Origin: Psococerastis gibbosa
Lineage: Eukaryota > Arthropoda > Insecta > Psocodea > Psocidae
Direction of reading: 5' to 3'
Assembly: GCA_963971405.1 (NCBI GenBank)
Contig: OZ020488.1
Coordinates: forward strand, 5,893,261-5,957,260
DNA length: 64,000 nucleotides
In this document: in pieces, positions 1 through 11,399 of the stretch
Layout: the number at the start of each line of letters is the position of its first letter
Position numbering within the stretch: the stretch's first letter is position 1
Translations under genes and position numbers: made by a program
Notes under the pieces: generated by a model
Seen by the model: only the letters and a program-made list of their open reading frames with translations
Told to the model about the DNA's origin: nothing
Databases searched by the model: none

Positions 1-29
1 GACAAAATGTTGGGAGTCGGGAGTTTGGA

Positions 30-340
30 GTAGTGTGGCCAAGTAATATCTGGATGATGGCTGTCACTTGGACAAAGGCAGATGTCAGGCAGACCGTGAC
101 AGTGCAGAAGCTGCTATACGCATTGGAGGGAATTAACAAAAGAGAACCTAGTTGGTGGAGAGGAATATTAAAGGTTCTGTAAGTCTGCGCACATCTTGGA
201 GAGTTTGTGCCTCTAATGCTATGGATGGAATGGAATGGATACAAAAGCCGAGTTGCTGCTGACAGTTAAGAAACTAAAACTAACATACCTCGGGCATGTG
301 ATGAGGAACGAAAAATATCGCCTTCTCAGTTTTAAAACAA
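30..340 (+). pseudogene. RTE-like LINE ORF2 C-terminal fragment
   Basis: Broken frames give LLLTVKKLKLTYLGHVMRNE KYRLL, the C-terminal pattern common to RTE ORF2 proteins. Confidence 0.75.
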
Positions 341-484
341 AGTAACTATATTCCTAGAACAAAAGCTTTTCGCTAGCTTTAGCCTCTTTGTAACTTACTT
401 TGCTGAGTAGCACCATACTGTCCGATATATCGTTCTGCATTGCTCTTTTTTTTTCTTCTTTTTATGATTTTTTACAGCCATTTT

Positions 485-935
485 ATATGGATTATTGCAA
501 CAAGCTTAGGAGAATATAATATGCTACGTAGAAAATTTGCACCACAAAATTAAATATTTTTCATTTTTATTTCATTATAACTCAGCAAGTTATTGAAAAT
601 TTGGCACATGTAAGTTGTAGAAGACTACTTCGCGCATTTATTCATGTACAGTATATTATCGGGTAATTTTACTTTTCGGTTCTGCAGTTTTTTCAAAAAT
701 TCTAATTTACGCGAAATTTTAGTCCCCAATGGTTTTTATGAAAGAACTAAGGTACCTAAAATTTAATATTTTCTATTATACAATGCATTAAGTAGTCTTC
801 TACAAATTACATGCGAGCCAAATCTTTAATAACTTGCTTTGTTAATTAAATAAAAAATAAAGTCAATAAAAACAACAAATTTTGGGGTGCTAATTTTATA
901 CGTAGCAGGTCCTCTTAATAATCATAACGCAACGC
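485..935. mobile_element. foldback, family A-related
   Basis: GTTGTAGAAGACTACTTCGC at 614 and AAGTAGTCTTCTACA at 791 are inverted; outer ATATGCTACGTAGAAAATTT / AATTTTATACGTAGCA ends match. Confidence 0.8.
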
Positions 936-1009
936 CTATTATTGTAGTGTACTCTTTACTTATTGTAATGCTGTAATTTTACATTATATTTATTTCTTAT
1001 ATTCTACAT

Positions 1010-1250
1010 GTTATAATCCAAGGGAATATGGAAATACTGAGGGCAGAAGAAAAACATTCTGGTTGTAAAACCTGCGGCAGGGGTTTGGCAAGAACACGAC
1101 TTCAGAGTAGAAACAACCAAATTGCCATGATGATCGTCAATCATTGATAGAAGAGGCATTTAAAGAAGAAGAAGGTCTGTTAAATAGTGGACACCTGCGT
1201 AGACTGAACTGAACTCCGCTAGGTTGGCTAAGTAATAGAACAAAAAGTCA
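1010..1250 (+). pseudogene. RTE-like LINE 3' fragment followed by SINE body piece
   Basis: GAAAAACATTCTGGTTGTAA AACCTGCGGCAGGGGTTTGG and ATTGCCATGATGATCGTCAA TCATTG. 1205-1240 (CTCCGCTAGGTTGGCTAAGT) is the SINE body seen at 42083-42304. Confidence 0.65.
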
Positions 1251-1316
1251 ATATTTGTTCTTAATTATATTTTCCCTCAATATTGAATTACGAAGGTCGA
1301 CCTTGGGGCTTTCGCG

Positions 1317-1582
1317 AAGGCAGCAATTCCACCGGCGATTTTACTTCATTTGTGATTTGAGATTTTTTGCTTGCTTTGTTTTAAGGAGACTATTATGTAG
1401 ATACTTAACTTATAGATAATAAATTAAGTTATAATATGGTAGAGACTTATTAATGTTGTCTGCTACCATATTATAACTTAATTTATAATAGATAAGTTAA
1501 GTATCTACATAATAGTCTCCTTAAAACAAAACAAACAAAAAATCACAAATGAAGTAAAATCGCCGGTGGAATTGCCGCCGAA
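1317..1582. mobile_element. foldback element, near-perfect inverted repeat
   Basis: CAGCAATTCCACCGGCGATTT TACTTC at the left and GAAGTAAAATCGCCGGTGGAATTGC-like at the right; the inner arms TAAGGAGACTATTATGTAGA / TCTACATAATAGTCTCCTTA are perfect. TAAGGAGACTATTATG also occurs alone at 15437. Confidence 0.93.
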
Positions 1583-2098
1583 GCTTCATTCCAAGACCTC
1601 GTCTATCCCGACGATTGTTCTCCTTCACCACACACCACGCCCATCAGCGCCTAGATATGTAAGACCAGACTGAGACTAGACCATTGAAAAAGACAAGAAT
1701 GTTTAAAAGTCCATGTATACACGATAATGTGCGTCGTTGAAAGGATAGTTAGAAGGGAAGATAGGCCAAATTGAGGGATATAGCCAGCCAGGCTCAATCA
1801 AATGAGATGGCTTGGGGCGACCTGCAGTCATCAAGCAGCATGTAAATGGCCGTCTATGTAGTAAATAGGTACCTGCTTGCATCCGTAACATGTCAACCTG
1901 TTTACCGTCTTCATAAACCTGGCTGCATAGGCAGACGCCTTATCATATGACCAGTAACTAGTAAATGTATGAATAAATCTACAAATACGCATTTGATTTT
2001 TAAATACAAAAATTAAAGTGTTCCCATGAAAAGAATACCACACAATTCTAAATTAAGGGTAATTATTGCTTTCCAATTTCTATTGTACGTTTATATAA

Positions 2099-2244
2099 GG
2101 CGGGGTTTCGACATACGTCAATAGTCAATAGTAAATGTGGTACCGTATTGACGTTTTAGCAGACATTAAAGACATACTAAAAATGTCTGCTACCACGTCA
2201 AAACCATATTTACTATTGACTATTGACGTATGTGGAAACCCCGC
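2099..2244. mobile_element. foldback, family B simple copy
   Basis: GGCGGGGTTTCGACATACGTC ... complement; arms include CAATAGTCAATAGTAAATGTG. Inserted into the 'GCTTTCCAATTTAT' family element. Lacks the inner nested copy present in copies 1-4. Confidence 0.93.
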
Positions 2245-2249
2245 CTAAG

Positions 2250-3640
2250 AGAACCTTTGTGATGGTCATCATTTTCGAAATCCACGGATTTACACGTTCT
2301 GAGGGCCCCCAAAACGTGATTTTTACTAAACGTCTAGAGCTCTGTTCGTGCACCGATTTATGAGAAAACTAACCGATCAAAATTGGCACATTCGTGATCA
2401 GATTATACTCCCCAGCTGATCCGCCATTTTTTATCCTATATTTCCTATATATGGTAAGTATTGTAATTATTTTTAAGAAAAGTAAAAGATTGGAAAAAAC
2501 GAAAACACGTTTTAGTATTTTTTTTATTAAACACTTCCCTAATTGGTAGAACGTTTTTTAAATAACATTAAATAAACAACGATAGTTTTCTAATAATAAA
2601 TAGGTTAAACACCCAATGCTTGGCTTATACACCAGACTTATAATGGATACAAAATGGCGGATGCCAATACCTGTCTAATATAGAGCCCTACTTTCTATGT
2701 TCTTGACCTGTAAATAAACAAACAAACACAAAAACTTAATGTTATAACAAGTTTTGCTAAACACTAAGTTTTCGTTTTCGTTTGTTTATTAAAATGAAAT
2801 ACCACGAAGTCAATTTAATTTTTTTCTATAATGGACCTATTAAGATTAAAAATAATCGCCAAATCGCTAAATATAGAGTAACGAGTAACCGGTTGCCAAC
2901 CCAAGCAAGATTATGTTTTTAAAGAGAACATTATTTTTTGAAGGAATTAAGCAAAGGTCCAAATTCGCCCATTTGGAAAATAAAGACAATTTTAATTCTT
3001 CTTTCTTTCATACAGTTTTTTCAGTATTCTTATATGCAACTATTATTATTATTGTAAGTGGTTACATTCCTATTAATCACTATGCTTGCAGACTTGAATG
3101 CCTTTGCTTAGCCCTGCTGGTAGCCATTGAACTGGTTGACTAATTTATTAGGTGCTAGGTTAACAATGAAGTAGGGCGTTACAAGTCATGACTTATGACA
3201 GCAGAAGTCTGCGCAGGACAATAAAACTGTCCACAAGACCTGTCGCTCTTCGGTATGTTAGCGCCCCGCCCCAACCTACAATTAATTGCAAAGGTATAGT
3301 ACCTACCTGGTACCAGACCCGTTATTTTACATATGCCCAGCGGCTGGCCTACGGTGTCTAGACTAAAAATAAAATATTTAAATTGGCACGACAATTCGTC
3401 GAGAGTTCTGACCTTGCAGAGGATTATCTTGTTTTTTTAAACTGCTCCATTTACTATGTTTTTATCAGCTCATCTATCTTTATAAAAATGAAAAACGTAA
3501 ATATGTGCTTATGTATATAGACACTTTTTTTGACTCGCCATAACTTGGGAACCACTGGCACCAGAAACTTGCGGCTACACTCAAAATTTAGAGAAAAATC
3601 GGCCCATGGTATTCGTGTAGGTCCGAACCTGAAAAACTGA
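2250..3640. other. intergenic, mostly unannotated
   Basis: 2250-2350 continues the 'GCTTTCCAATTTAT' family (TTTGTGATGGTCATCATTTT). Otherwise AT-rich, no gene. Confidence 0.45.
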
Positions 3641-3740
3641 ACCTATGCCCAATGGAACCACGGTAATGCGAGGCCCCGAAGGGGCGAGCTGCCGCCCGCG
3701 GCAGGCGCAAAGGGGGCGGGGCCGTGAAGCGGTCCCAAGC
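3640..3740. other. short GC-rich dyad cluster
   Basis: GGCCCCGAAGGGGC and GCCGCCCGCGGC palindromes, then GGGGCGGGGCCG, in otherwise AT-rich DNA. May be a hairpin end of an unidentified element. Confidence 0.4.
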
Positions 3741-4119
3741 TCCGCTTATTTTTTAATAAATCTCCAGATGAATGAATCCTAAAACAAAATTAAGTTTTAA
3801 AGGTTGTAAAGGCGGGAAAAATGGAGACGGCAAGACTTGAGGAATGGCAAAGGAGTGACTGCTGACATTTGGGATGTCGAGATAAATAAATATAATAATT
3901 TACAGCATTATAAGATGGGCGGATAATTTTGATCAATTGACTACTCTATTATATACCATATATACTGTATATATATTATTGTTATCCTATTTAAAATAAT
4001 AATAATAGTCTTTATTGAAAAAATATATATACCTATATATACTGTATAATGTTAGTATAAGGAAATCTTTCTGATGTACAGTTCCCTAGCAACTTGACTA
4101 TTCACTATATGTATTTTAT

Positions 4120-4985
4120 TTATTGCTTTCCAATTTATACGTAGTATCAGGAAAGCTTTGTGATGGTCGAAATTTTCGATTCCGAGATTTCAACGAATTA
4201 CACGTTTTGAGGTCTCAGGAACCCAAAAAAGTGGTTTTTACGAAATGTCTGTCTGTCTGTCGCTCTGTCTGTCTGTCTGTTCGTCGATTTCCGGGCAATC
4301 GACTCAGTTAATTTTCATGAAATTCGGCATGTAGGTTCACTAAAATCATACCTCGGATCCATTTTTTTTTATTTTGGGCTATCTCAATTTGGGGGGGTTT
4401 TATTTTCAAAAAACTCCAAAATAAACTAATAAAAAAATTATTTATCCAAAACGGCTCCAACGATTTCTATTACATTCACATATATTGTAGTCGTTATTAT
4501 TGTTGACAAAATGCGGGGGGTCGCTTGCCCCTTGATAGTTTCCTTCTGGGGGTAAAAAAATAAAAATAACTACATTTTAATGAAAAATGACTAAAAAATA
4601 ATTTTTCTGTGAAACCTTTCCATCGATGATTTCTACCTTCAGGCATGTTTTAGGTGTTAAATTGAGTAACGAAACCGGACAGATTGCTTTCCCAAAACTA
4701 AATTTGGTTTTGTGCAAAAAAAAATGTTTTTGAAAAAATGATAGAAAATTCACGGTCAAATGCATTGCGTGCCCTGCCATTATTGCTGTGTGGTAATTTG
4801 TTGGTCTGACCTATCTAGAATTTACCTCACCTCCAGTGACGTCAGGTGTACCCCTCCCCCCCCCCCCCCCAGATATTGGAAATTTAACTATAGGAAAACT
4901 ATTTACCATGAAATTACTCATTTTCTCTAGCTACTACTTGATAAATTGGAAAGCATGTTCGAGTAAACTCGGACCGGTTCTTTAT
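4120..4985 (+). mobile_element. dispersed element, 'GCTTTCCAATTTAT' family
   Basis: Left TATTGCTTTCCAATTTATAC, right AAATTGGAAAGCATGTTCGA GTAAACTCGG. Contains TGTCTGTCTGTC and AAGTGGTTTTTACGAAATG, shared with 2250-2340 and 23370. No ORF of note. Confidence 0.7.
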
Positions 4986-5216
4986 TTTGTCCTCACCAAG
5001 TGAGGGGAAATAAATTGAAAAAATAATGAGTTACAAAAAAGATATCGGCGCAGGTACCTCCGGATGCAACATCCAATGATTCTAGTGCCATAGTTCATAG
5101 ATACCTCTTCACTAAAAAAAAATCCTTTGTGGTAAGCAAAATAAAGGCAAGGAACCTGAAATTAAAACAGAAAAAATATATTTCACGGAAAACTTACACA
5201 TTATTAATTTATTATA

Positions 5217-5507
5217 CTATTCAGCTTTCATCAGCATTTTTTTCTTACGAGGAAAATAATCCATCATCGAAGTCTGCGAAGTCTTCTTTCTAATAGCCAA
5301 AGTTTTATCATATGACTGGTGAATCAGCTCGACCATCCTCAAGTTGTCTCTTTTTCTTTTAATATCTTGATCTCCATGCAAAACCGCCCTCAGTGCTTTT
5401 ACAGCTTCCACAATTTCACTATCACTCATAGCGTTGAAGCATGAACTAATTTCGATTACGGCTTGCACAGCAATGTTTTTTTGCGTGTTCAATTTGATTA
5501 AGGTCAA
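5217..5507 (-). pseudogene. possible pogo/Tigger-type transposase C-terminal fragment
   Basis: Frame with SDSEIVEAVKALRAVLHGDQ and, at the end, SQTSMMDYFPRKKK. The Q-T-x-x-x-D-Y/F-F close and the preceding helix resemble the tail of pogo/Tigger transposases. No DDE region visible. Weak evidence. Confidence 0.3.
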
Positions 5508-5689
5508 TCAGGACACAGTTGTACAGAGCCCGGCCATGGAGGAACTACGTACTGAGGCTCATAGAAACCATTAGGAGACGAATCAGTGATAATAACTGAT
5601 AAGGAACTGGTTACCGATAACACAGTGCGCTTTATTTATACACCAGGTTGTATAAATAAAATAATTATGGAAAACTGAGTAGAATGTAC

Positions 5690-5860
5690 GGTACAGTAAA
5701 TATAGTAAACTAGTATTTTGCAGTGGTTTGGCAAGAGCACGACTTCCCTTTTCAGAGCAGGAGTCTCCTAAGTCCACATTGCCGTGATGTTGACCAATTT
5801 AGAAGAGGTATTTAAAGATGAAGAAAGGCTGCATTAAGGGCTACCAAGCCCAACCGGTTT
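5690..5860 (+). pseudogene. RTE-like LINE 3' fragment
   Basis: GTGGTTTGGCAAGAGCACGA CTTCCC, TTGCCGTGATG and GAAGAGGTATTTAAAGATGA AG: family member by shared blocks. Confidence 0.65.
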
Positions 5861-5964
5861 TGACAAAGGAAAAAATATTGTGACTTTTTACTTACGGTAG
5901 GGTAGTAATTTTATTTATTAAATTATGTAAAGATATATGGGCAGAGGCAGGTTTGTTTATATAC

Positions 5965-6215
5965 GTTTATAATCCAAGGGATGATAGAAGGACTGAGGGC
6001 TCCCAGCAAAAGAAGATCATCCTGGTTGAAAAACCAGAGCAGAAGTCTCAAAGGTCCATTTTTTTTTTTTTTTTTTTTTATTTTTAAATAAAAGGTTAAT
6101 GGAATACCAACAATTTAATGAATGTATCAGATTGACCTCTTCAGTCGCCTCTGTAGGTAAGTACCCGTGTTGTCATGATGATGGCCAATCTTCAATAGAA
6201 AAGGCAATTAAAGAA
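5965..6215 (+). pseudogene. RTE-like LINE 3' fragment split by a poly(T) insertion
   Basis: ATAATCCAAGGGATGATAGA AGGACTGAGGGC up to 6057, then T20, then GTCATGATGATGGCCAATCT TCAATAG from 6173 on. The T-run and about 95 bases after it do not belong to the LINE. Confidence 0.65.
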
Positions 6216-6229
6216 GAAGAAGACGTGAT

Positions 6230-7000
6230 ATTGCTGTATCCTCAGATTGTAGAGCTCAATTAGCCAAAATTAATTATGTTAGCCTAAAGAATCAGACAAA
6301 TAATACTTCATTGCCTAAAAAAGAACATAAGAGAAGAAGAAAAAGAACAAATGGGAGGTAGATGTTGGCGTGACGCGCAGGTGTGCCAACATGAGCACCT
6401 GCCCTCTGGGCCTGCAGGCTCCACAAAACAAACCACCATCATCGGAGCATAAAAAAAATGAAGATTCATAAGGTAAACATGGTAAACCAGTCACAGAGCT
6501 GGGTTGCCTCTCGTAACACGTACCAAAGCAAGACTATTACAGTACATCAACATTTAAATAATTTATAATTTATGATGAAATTACAACTGTAATGTTAGAT
6601 ATTTCGTGCTGTATACTACATGAGTAATTATTATTATTTTTTGTATCAACAGGCCTACCATGGCGTTTAAAGACTCCGGGAACTATTTAAACAATTTTAA
6701 TACCGGTAGAAAAAATTAAGGTACTCGTGACTTCGTGGTATTTCATTTTAATAAACAAACAAAAACTTGGTGTTTTATCGAAACTTGTTATAACAACTAT
6801 AACTCGAATTAGCACAACCCAAGCAATCGTTAAAAAATTAACTCAGCCTACGAAATCCACTGTAAAAAAGAAAAAAAAACATGGTTGTAGAGGAGCACTA
6901 TATCCCCACGCTCCTATTTTTCAGCTTCTTAATTATTTATTCTAGTTCTTTAAACGGCATGATAGGTCTACAGGAGTCCCCATTGTTTTTTTTTTTTTTC
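6230..7000. other. intergenic, no gene
   Basis: AT-rich sequence. 6700-6800 repeats TTTCATTTTAATAAACAAAC AAAAACTTGGTG seen inverted near 2740-2800. No gene. Confidence 0.4.
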
Positions 7001-7119
7001 TAATAAATATCACTGTTTCCACTGCGGGTGGCAGTAGAATCCGGGTTGATGGGCCATGGTTCATATACTTCCAAAAGTAGTATATATATAGCGTACTTCC
7101 AAACGTTTCGGCAACATCT

Positions 7120-7310
7120 ACGGTTGATATCTCCAGTAACAACAGATGCTACTGTGTCTCCAAGATACTGTAATGTCACTGAGGATGTTGGCACAGGCAT
7201 TGACGAAACGTTGGTAAGTACACTTTCAGATCAACCACGCCCCAAGGCTCATCAGCTCGGATTCTACTGCATCATCAAGTGACTCCAGCCGTGAGAGTCT
7301 TCGTAATGGT
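7120..7310 (+). pseudogene. unrecognised segment related to 19.9 kb
   Basis: GACGAAACGTTGGTAAGTAC ACTTTCAGATC recurs at 19960-19990. One frame reads IDETLVSTLSDQPRP; another downstream reads SSDSTASSSDSSRESLRN ending at a GTATGT. Could be a broken exon of an unidentified gene or an element segment. Confidence 0.3.
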
Positions 7311-7699
7311 ATGTAAAAGAAGTAAAAAAGTTGCTGAAACTAGTTTGTAGACTTTGTAGATAATAAATACCTCAACAGTTTTGATTACCATGTAATTTAC
7401 GAGGCAAACCTCTGCAATTTTGTAATTTAAACATGATCTAATATTTCCATGATCAATCTAGCAATTGTTTGTCAGCCCACGTCTACAACATAATTGGCCC
7501 AATAAAAATTATAAACGAGGCTATATCAACAATGTTATCTCGATTAATAGTGACCTCTGGCATATAGGGAATTAATGCGATTAAAATGGCCGATTGGGCG
7601 CCCAGACTGTCCCACGCTTCGCCTTGGAACTTCGGCTAAAGACGTTCTACACACAAATTCGCTAAGGGTAGATTCCAGCATGCTTCCTATAAAGTTGGA

Positions 7700-8065
7700 G
7701 AGGTCAGCAACCCAATCGTTCTATAGGGTATGGACGGATAGACGTTGACCCAAGCTATGAAGAACAGAATGAGACCATTTGCAATGTGGATGATGCACAC
7801 GTCTTGGAGAGATTCTGTTCCTAATTCTGAAGTCGGGTTGCTGCTAACGGCTAAGAAACGGAAACTAACATACTTGTGATGAGGAATGAGAAATGTCGCC
7901 TTCTGCATAGGATAATAATCCAAGGGTAGGACTGAGGGAAGAAGAACATCCTGGTTGTGAAAACCTATGGCATTACTTTGGTAAGAGCACGACTTCCCTT
8001 TTGACAGCAGTAGTCTCCAAGGTTGAAATTGCCATGATGATCGCCAATCTTCGCTAAAACAGGCG
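7700..8065 (+). pseudogene. RTE-like LINE 3' end
   Basis: TATGAAGAACAGAATGAGAC, GCTAAGAAACGGAAACTAAC, GAATGAGAAATGTCGCCTTC and AAATTGCCATGATGATCGCC AATCTTCGC in order: the ORF2 C-terminal block seen also at 30-340 and 17020-17310. Stops and indels throughout. Confidence 0.8.
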
Positions 8066-8080
8066 TTTTTTTTTCGGGGT

Positions 8081-8100
8081 GTGTGTGTGTGTGTGTGTGC
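8081..8100. repeat. (GT)n microsatellite
   Basis: About ten GT units at the 3' edge of the RNase H LINE fragment. Confidence 0.9.
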
Positions 8101-8950
8101 GGAAGTCATGGGTGGTTTAGAATGGTTTTCCTGAGTTTGTCTACAGGTGGGGCATGACTCCGGTCTTGATAAGACAGCTTAACGTTGCCGTGACCGGCCC
8201 ATGCTTGTCCCCTATTAAGATTGGCAGGGTGTGTGGTTTCGGTAACGAAAATCTGCCCGCTGCATATATAGGGCAATCGGTAATTATGTGTTCCACTGAT
8301 TGTGGGACTCCGCACCTGCTGCATGTAGGGGGCTGGTCACCAGACATCAAATGTCGATGTGTTAGGCGGGTGTGCCCTATGCGCAATCTAGCAAGAGCAG
8401 TCTCTTCTGCTCGATTTAGGCGATATGAGGTTTGCACAATAACTGGTTTGATGTTTCTTAACTTATTGTTAATGGTGTCTCGCCATGCAGCCTGCCAGGC
8501 ATTTTTGGTTTCCCTTTGGATTATATTGAATACATCTGGTAAAATGGTTGTGGCCCAAGGGGCGGCAGTCATGATTGCCGCCTCTTTAGCTGCCGCATCA
8601 GCTGTGCTGTATCCTTGTATATCCACGTGGGAGGGTATCCAATGAAAATGCACTTTGGAGTTGGATGGCAAGTCTTTTAACGTTGATAAAATGGCATTCG
8701 CAAGCGGACACATAGTCCTTGTATTTTCGATGGTTTGTCAAGCACTAAGGCGGTCAGAAAAAATGACTGCTTGAGGCAACCTGTCCGCGACAATGCGGAG
8801 AACCGCCTGATATAAAGCGAAGAGTTCTGCCGTGTAAACTGTGCAGTGCTGCAGCATTGGGAACATATGCATTGATCCATTTAGGCAGTAAGCAGCTTCG
8901 ACACCCCCGCCCTTATCCATTTTGGCGCCGTCAGTGTAGATTTAAAGATT
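8100..8950 (-). pseudogene. LINE RNase H domain and C-terminus, frameshifted
   Basis: Minus strand: MDKGGGVEAAYCLNG, AELFALYQAVLRI (catalytic Glu region), VIFSDRLSA (D in F-S-D), then after a frameshift near 8720 FHWIPSHVDIQGYSTADAAA (the H-W-I-P-S-H motif and final Asp), and the CSRCGVPQSVEHIITDCPIY zinc knuckle, stopping at 8141. RNase H-bearing LINEs include I, R1-like, Tad and LOA clades. Adjoins (GT)n at 8081. Confidence 0.85.
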
Positions 8951-8960
8951 TAAAGAAGAA

Positions 8961-9215
8961 AAAAGTTATAGTTTACTTTTTATACGCATTGACAGAAAGA
9001 CGACTGGCCGGACGTCCTCGAAAACGCTGGAAGGATGAGTTGAAAACTGACCTTCGCGAGTTGGGAGTCCGTAGGTAGTGGAGCGTTGTACAAAACCGAG
9101 ATGACTGGAGGAGTGTTGTCAAGCAGGGCAAAGTTCATCAAGGGCTGTAGAGCCAGAAGAAGAAGATGATGATGATCGCCAACCTTCGCTAAAAGAGCAT
9201 TTAAAGAAGAAGGAA
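8961..9215 (+). pseudogene. RTE-like LINE ORF2 C-terminus
   Basis: Frame RRLAGRPRKRWKDELKTDLR ELGVRR, TAG in place of the Trp codon, then WSVVQNRDDW, HQGL and (GAA)n-like tail. Diverged sister of the 43806 copy. A GATCGCCAACCTTCGC fragment of the other RTE family follows at 9175. Confidence 0.75.
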
Positions 9216-9439
9216 GTTATATTTTACTTTATATACGCATTCTTCGATATTCTTTGAACGAATTATATTTCTGAACGATTCAATACGAATCTCACTTCGT
9301 TTTAATTAGGTTTAAATCCATTTTAACACCATGGTTTACATACCGGGTGAGGTATTCTTTTCCACATGTGCTACACCTGCAGTTCAGGCTGAGGCCCGCA
9401 AAAGAGACCTTTTTCCTCAGTCAACCAAAGTTCTTCACC

Positions 9440-9810
9440 ATAACTTGGTTCCCTCATATTTATCTACTCATCAATGAACGTTTGCGACAAGTCATTGAAT
9501 CTTCTTCTTCTTAAAATGCCTTTTCTATCGAAGATTGGCGATCATCATGGCAATGGTAGTCATGACGATCAAACTAGGGAACAGAATTTCAATGGCTTCC
9601 GGTTGCCTTCTTCATCCTTATGCTGTTGACTCTACATTGAGTTCCTCCTCCTTCAGGGCTAGTTTTCCAACCCCAAGAGTGCCCTGTACATACGGAAAAG
9701 AATGTGTTAAAACTCTGCCCCCGCATCTGTTCAGTCGTCATTACATTTGGTTGCCTTATATTTATATCTACTCGTCAATGAACGTTTGCGACACCTTTGT
9801 CATCGAATAT
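9440..9810 (+). repeat. direct repeat flanking a LINE 3' fragment
   Basis: TTATCTACTCATCAATGAAC GTTTGCGACA at 9460 recurs as CTACTCGTCAATGAACGTTTG GCGACAC-like at 9770. Between them is the CGAAGATTGGCGATCATCATG 3' fragment also at 43580. The duplication of about 50 bp is too long for a target duplication. Confidence 0.65.
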
Positions 9811-10042
9811 GGACGTGGAACTAGAAAAATAGAGGGTCACCATTGTGATGAGACACAACGCGTCAAACTGTCACTCAAATGGGCTCGTCATCGCTGTCAT
9901 TCATTTCAAAGGCCAAACGGCAAAAACGATTAATTTTTAATGCATGTCCGTCCACAAACATTTGCGCGCCAACTATCCAAGTTGTTTCACTTTCTTCAAT
10001 TTACTAATGCAATAAACCGGCTACAGTCATAGGCAGATTCTT

Positions 10043-10205
10043 CTTTTTCTTCTTCTGGCTGTACAGCCCTTGATGAGCTTTGGCCTGCTCGACAACACTC
10101 CTCCAGTCATCTCGGTTTTGTACAACGCTCCACCATCTACGAACCCCCAACTTGCAAAGGTCAGTTTCAAACTCATCCTTCCAGCGTTTTCGAGGAAGTC
10201 ATATC
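10043..10205 (-). pseudogene. RTE-like LINE ORF2 C-terminus fragment
   Basis: The complement of GCCCTTGATGAGCTTTGGCC TGCTCGAC and CTTCCAGCGTTTTCGAGGA: same family as 8961-9160, 32763 and 43806. Confidence 0.75.
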
Positions 10206-10849
10206 AGCTCACATGGTGAATCAGTTCTCTCTCTAGTCCACTCTCATTCTTCGAACCCAAGGTCCGTGTTTTATACATTATGGCTAAGGACATAGGTGAT
10301 GAACGATATAAACTTTACCAAACAGAGGTTTTGTTGTAAGTCCTCAGCCACGAGCCTAGGTCATGAGGAGCGCACGCTCTTGTGTTATGCCTCGGGCGTA
10401 ACAGGCAGATCTAGGATTTAATATTGGGGGGCTCAAGATGAGGCGAAAAAAAATGAACGGCACCACGCTCTTATTTGAGAAATACGTATTAAGCCTATTA
10501 GTAGCATGCCGATGATGCAGACCATAACATATTGGAATTTCCCGAAACAGGGGGGTTCAGGGGTCTCCCTCGAAAAAATTGTATGTACAAAACTGTGGGG
10601 GCATACTCGTTTCGCCAGCAAAAACCATTGGATTTTACAGACGAAACTTTTTAATAAAAGTAGAAAAAGGGGGCCGGGGGTCTCCCTACAAAGGCTACAG
10701 TTAATGAACTTGATTTGTAAAAAATAATAATAATAATAACGAGCACTGAGGATGTCAGGTTGCAGGAGAACCAAAACTGTGGTCAATGCTATGTGTAGAG
10801 GAACATTTCTTTATCTTTACGACATCTCATTCATGGCTCTACGGCATGA

Positions 10850-11022
10850 GCGGATACACCGGACAGTTGCTGCCTCCCCCCCCCCCCCAAAAAAAATTAG
10901 TAAATCTGTTGTAACTCAATTTATTGCGCTCTAATTTCATCGATACAATACATACACATGTTTGTTATATTTTGACTCACAAATACCCCCCCCCCCCCCC
11001 CAAAGCGCTGGATCCGTCCCTG
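10850..11022. mobile_element. G-tract MITE, family C, degenerate
   Basis: C14 and C16 runs bracket AAATTAGTAAATCTGTTGTA ... TTTATTGCGCTCTAATTTCATCG, the same inner text as 26749. Ends are incomplete. Confidence 0.65.
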
Positions 11023-11399
11023 CCCTACCGCCGATAATTCCTGTGAAAATTATATGTAAAACAAAATAAAATGGACTTTAGGGCGTCCGATTACCTCTTA
11101 ATGAATGTCGCAATACTCATTAAAAATCAAGTTTTGTCCAAATATAAGACTCCAGTGTCGAGATCACAACTCGCCGGGATTTGGTTTTAATGCGGAGTCG
11201 TGGCATTCCAGCGCGCCACCTCGTGACATTCCAGACTTGTTTGAAGCAAACGCCGAACAACATGGTTCTCCAGCTATTATCCCACCGCAGGATAAATTAC
11301 CAATATTTAAGAAGAAATGGAACGTAAAAAATCGGCGCTCTAAAATCAGGCAATTTTTATTTTTTATTTAATTTACGATGCAATTTAGTATAGTTTTCG

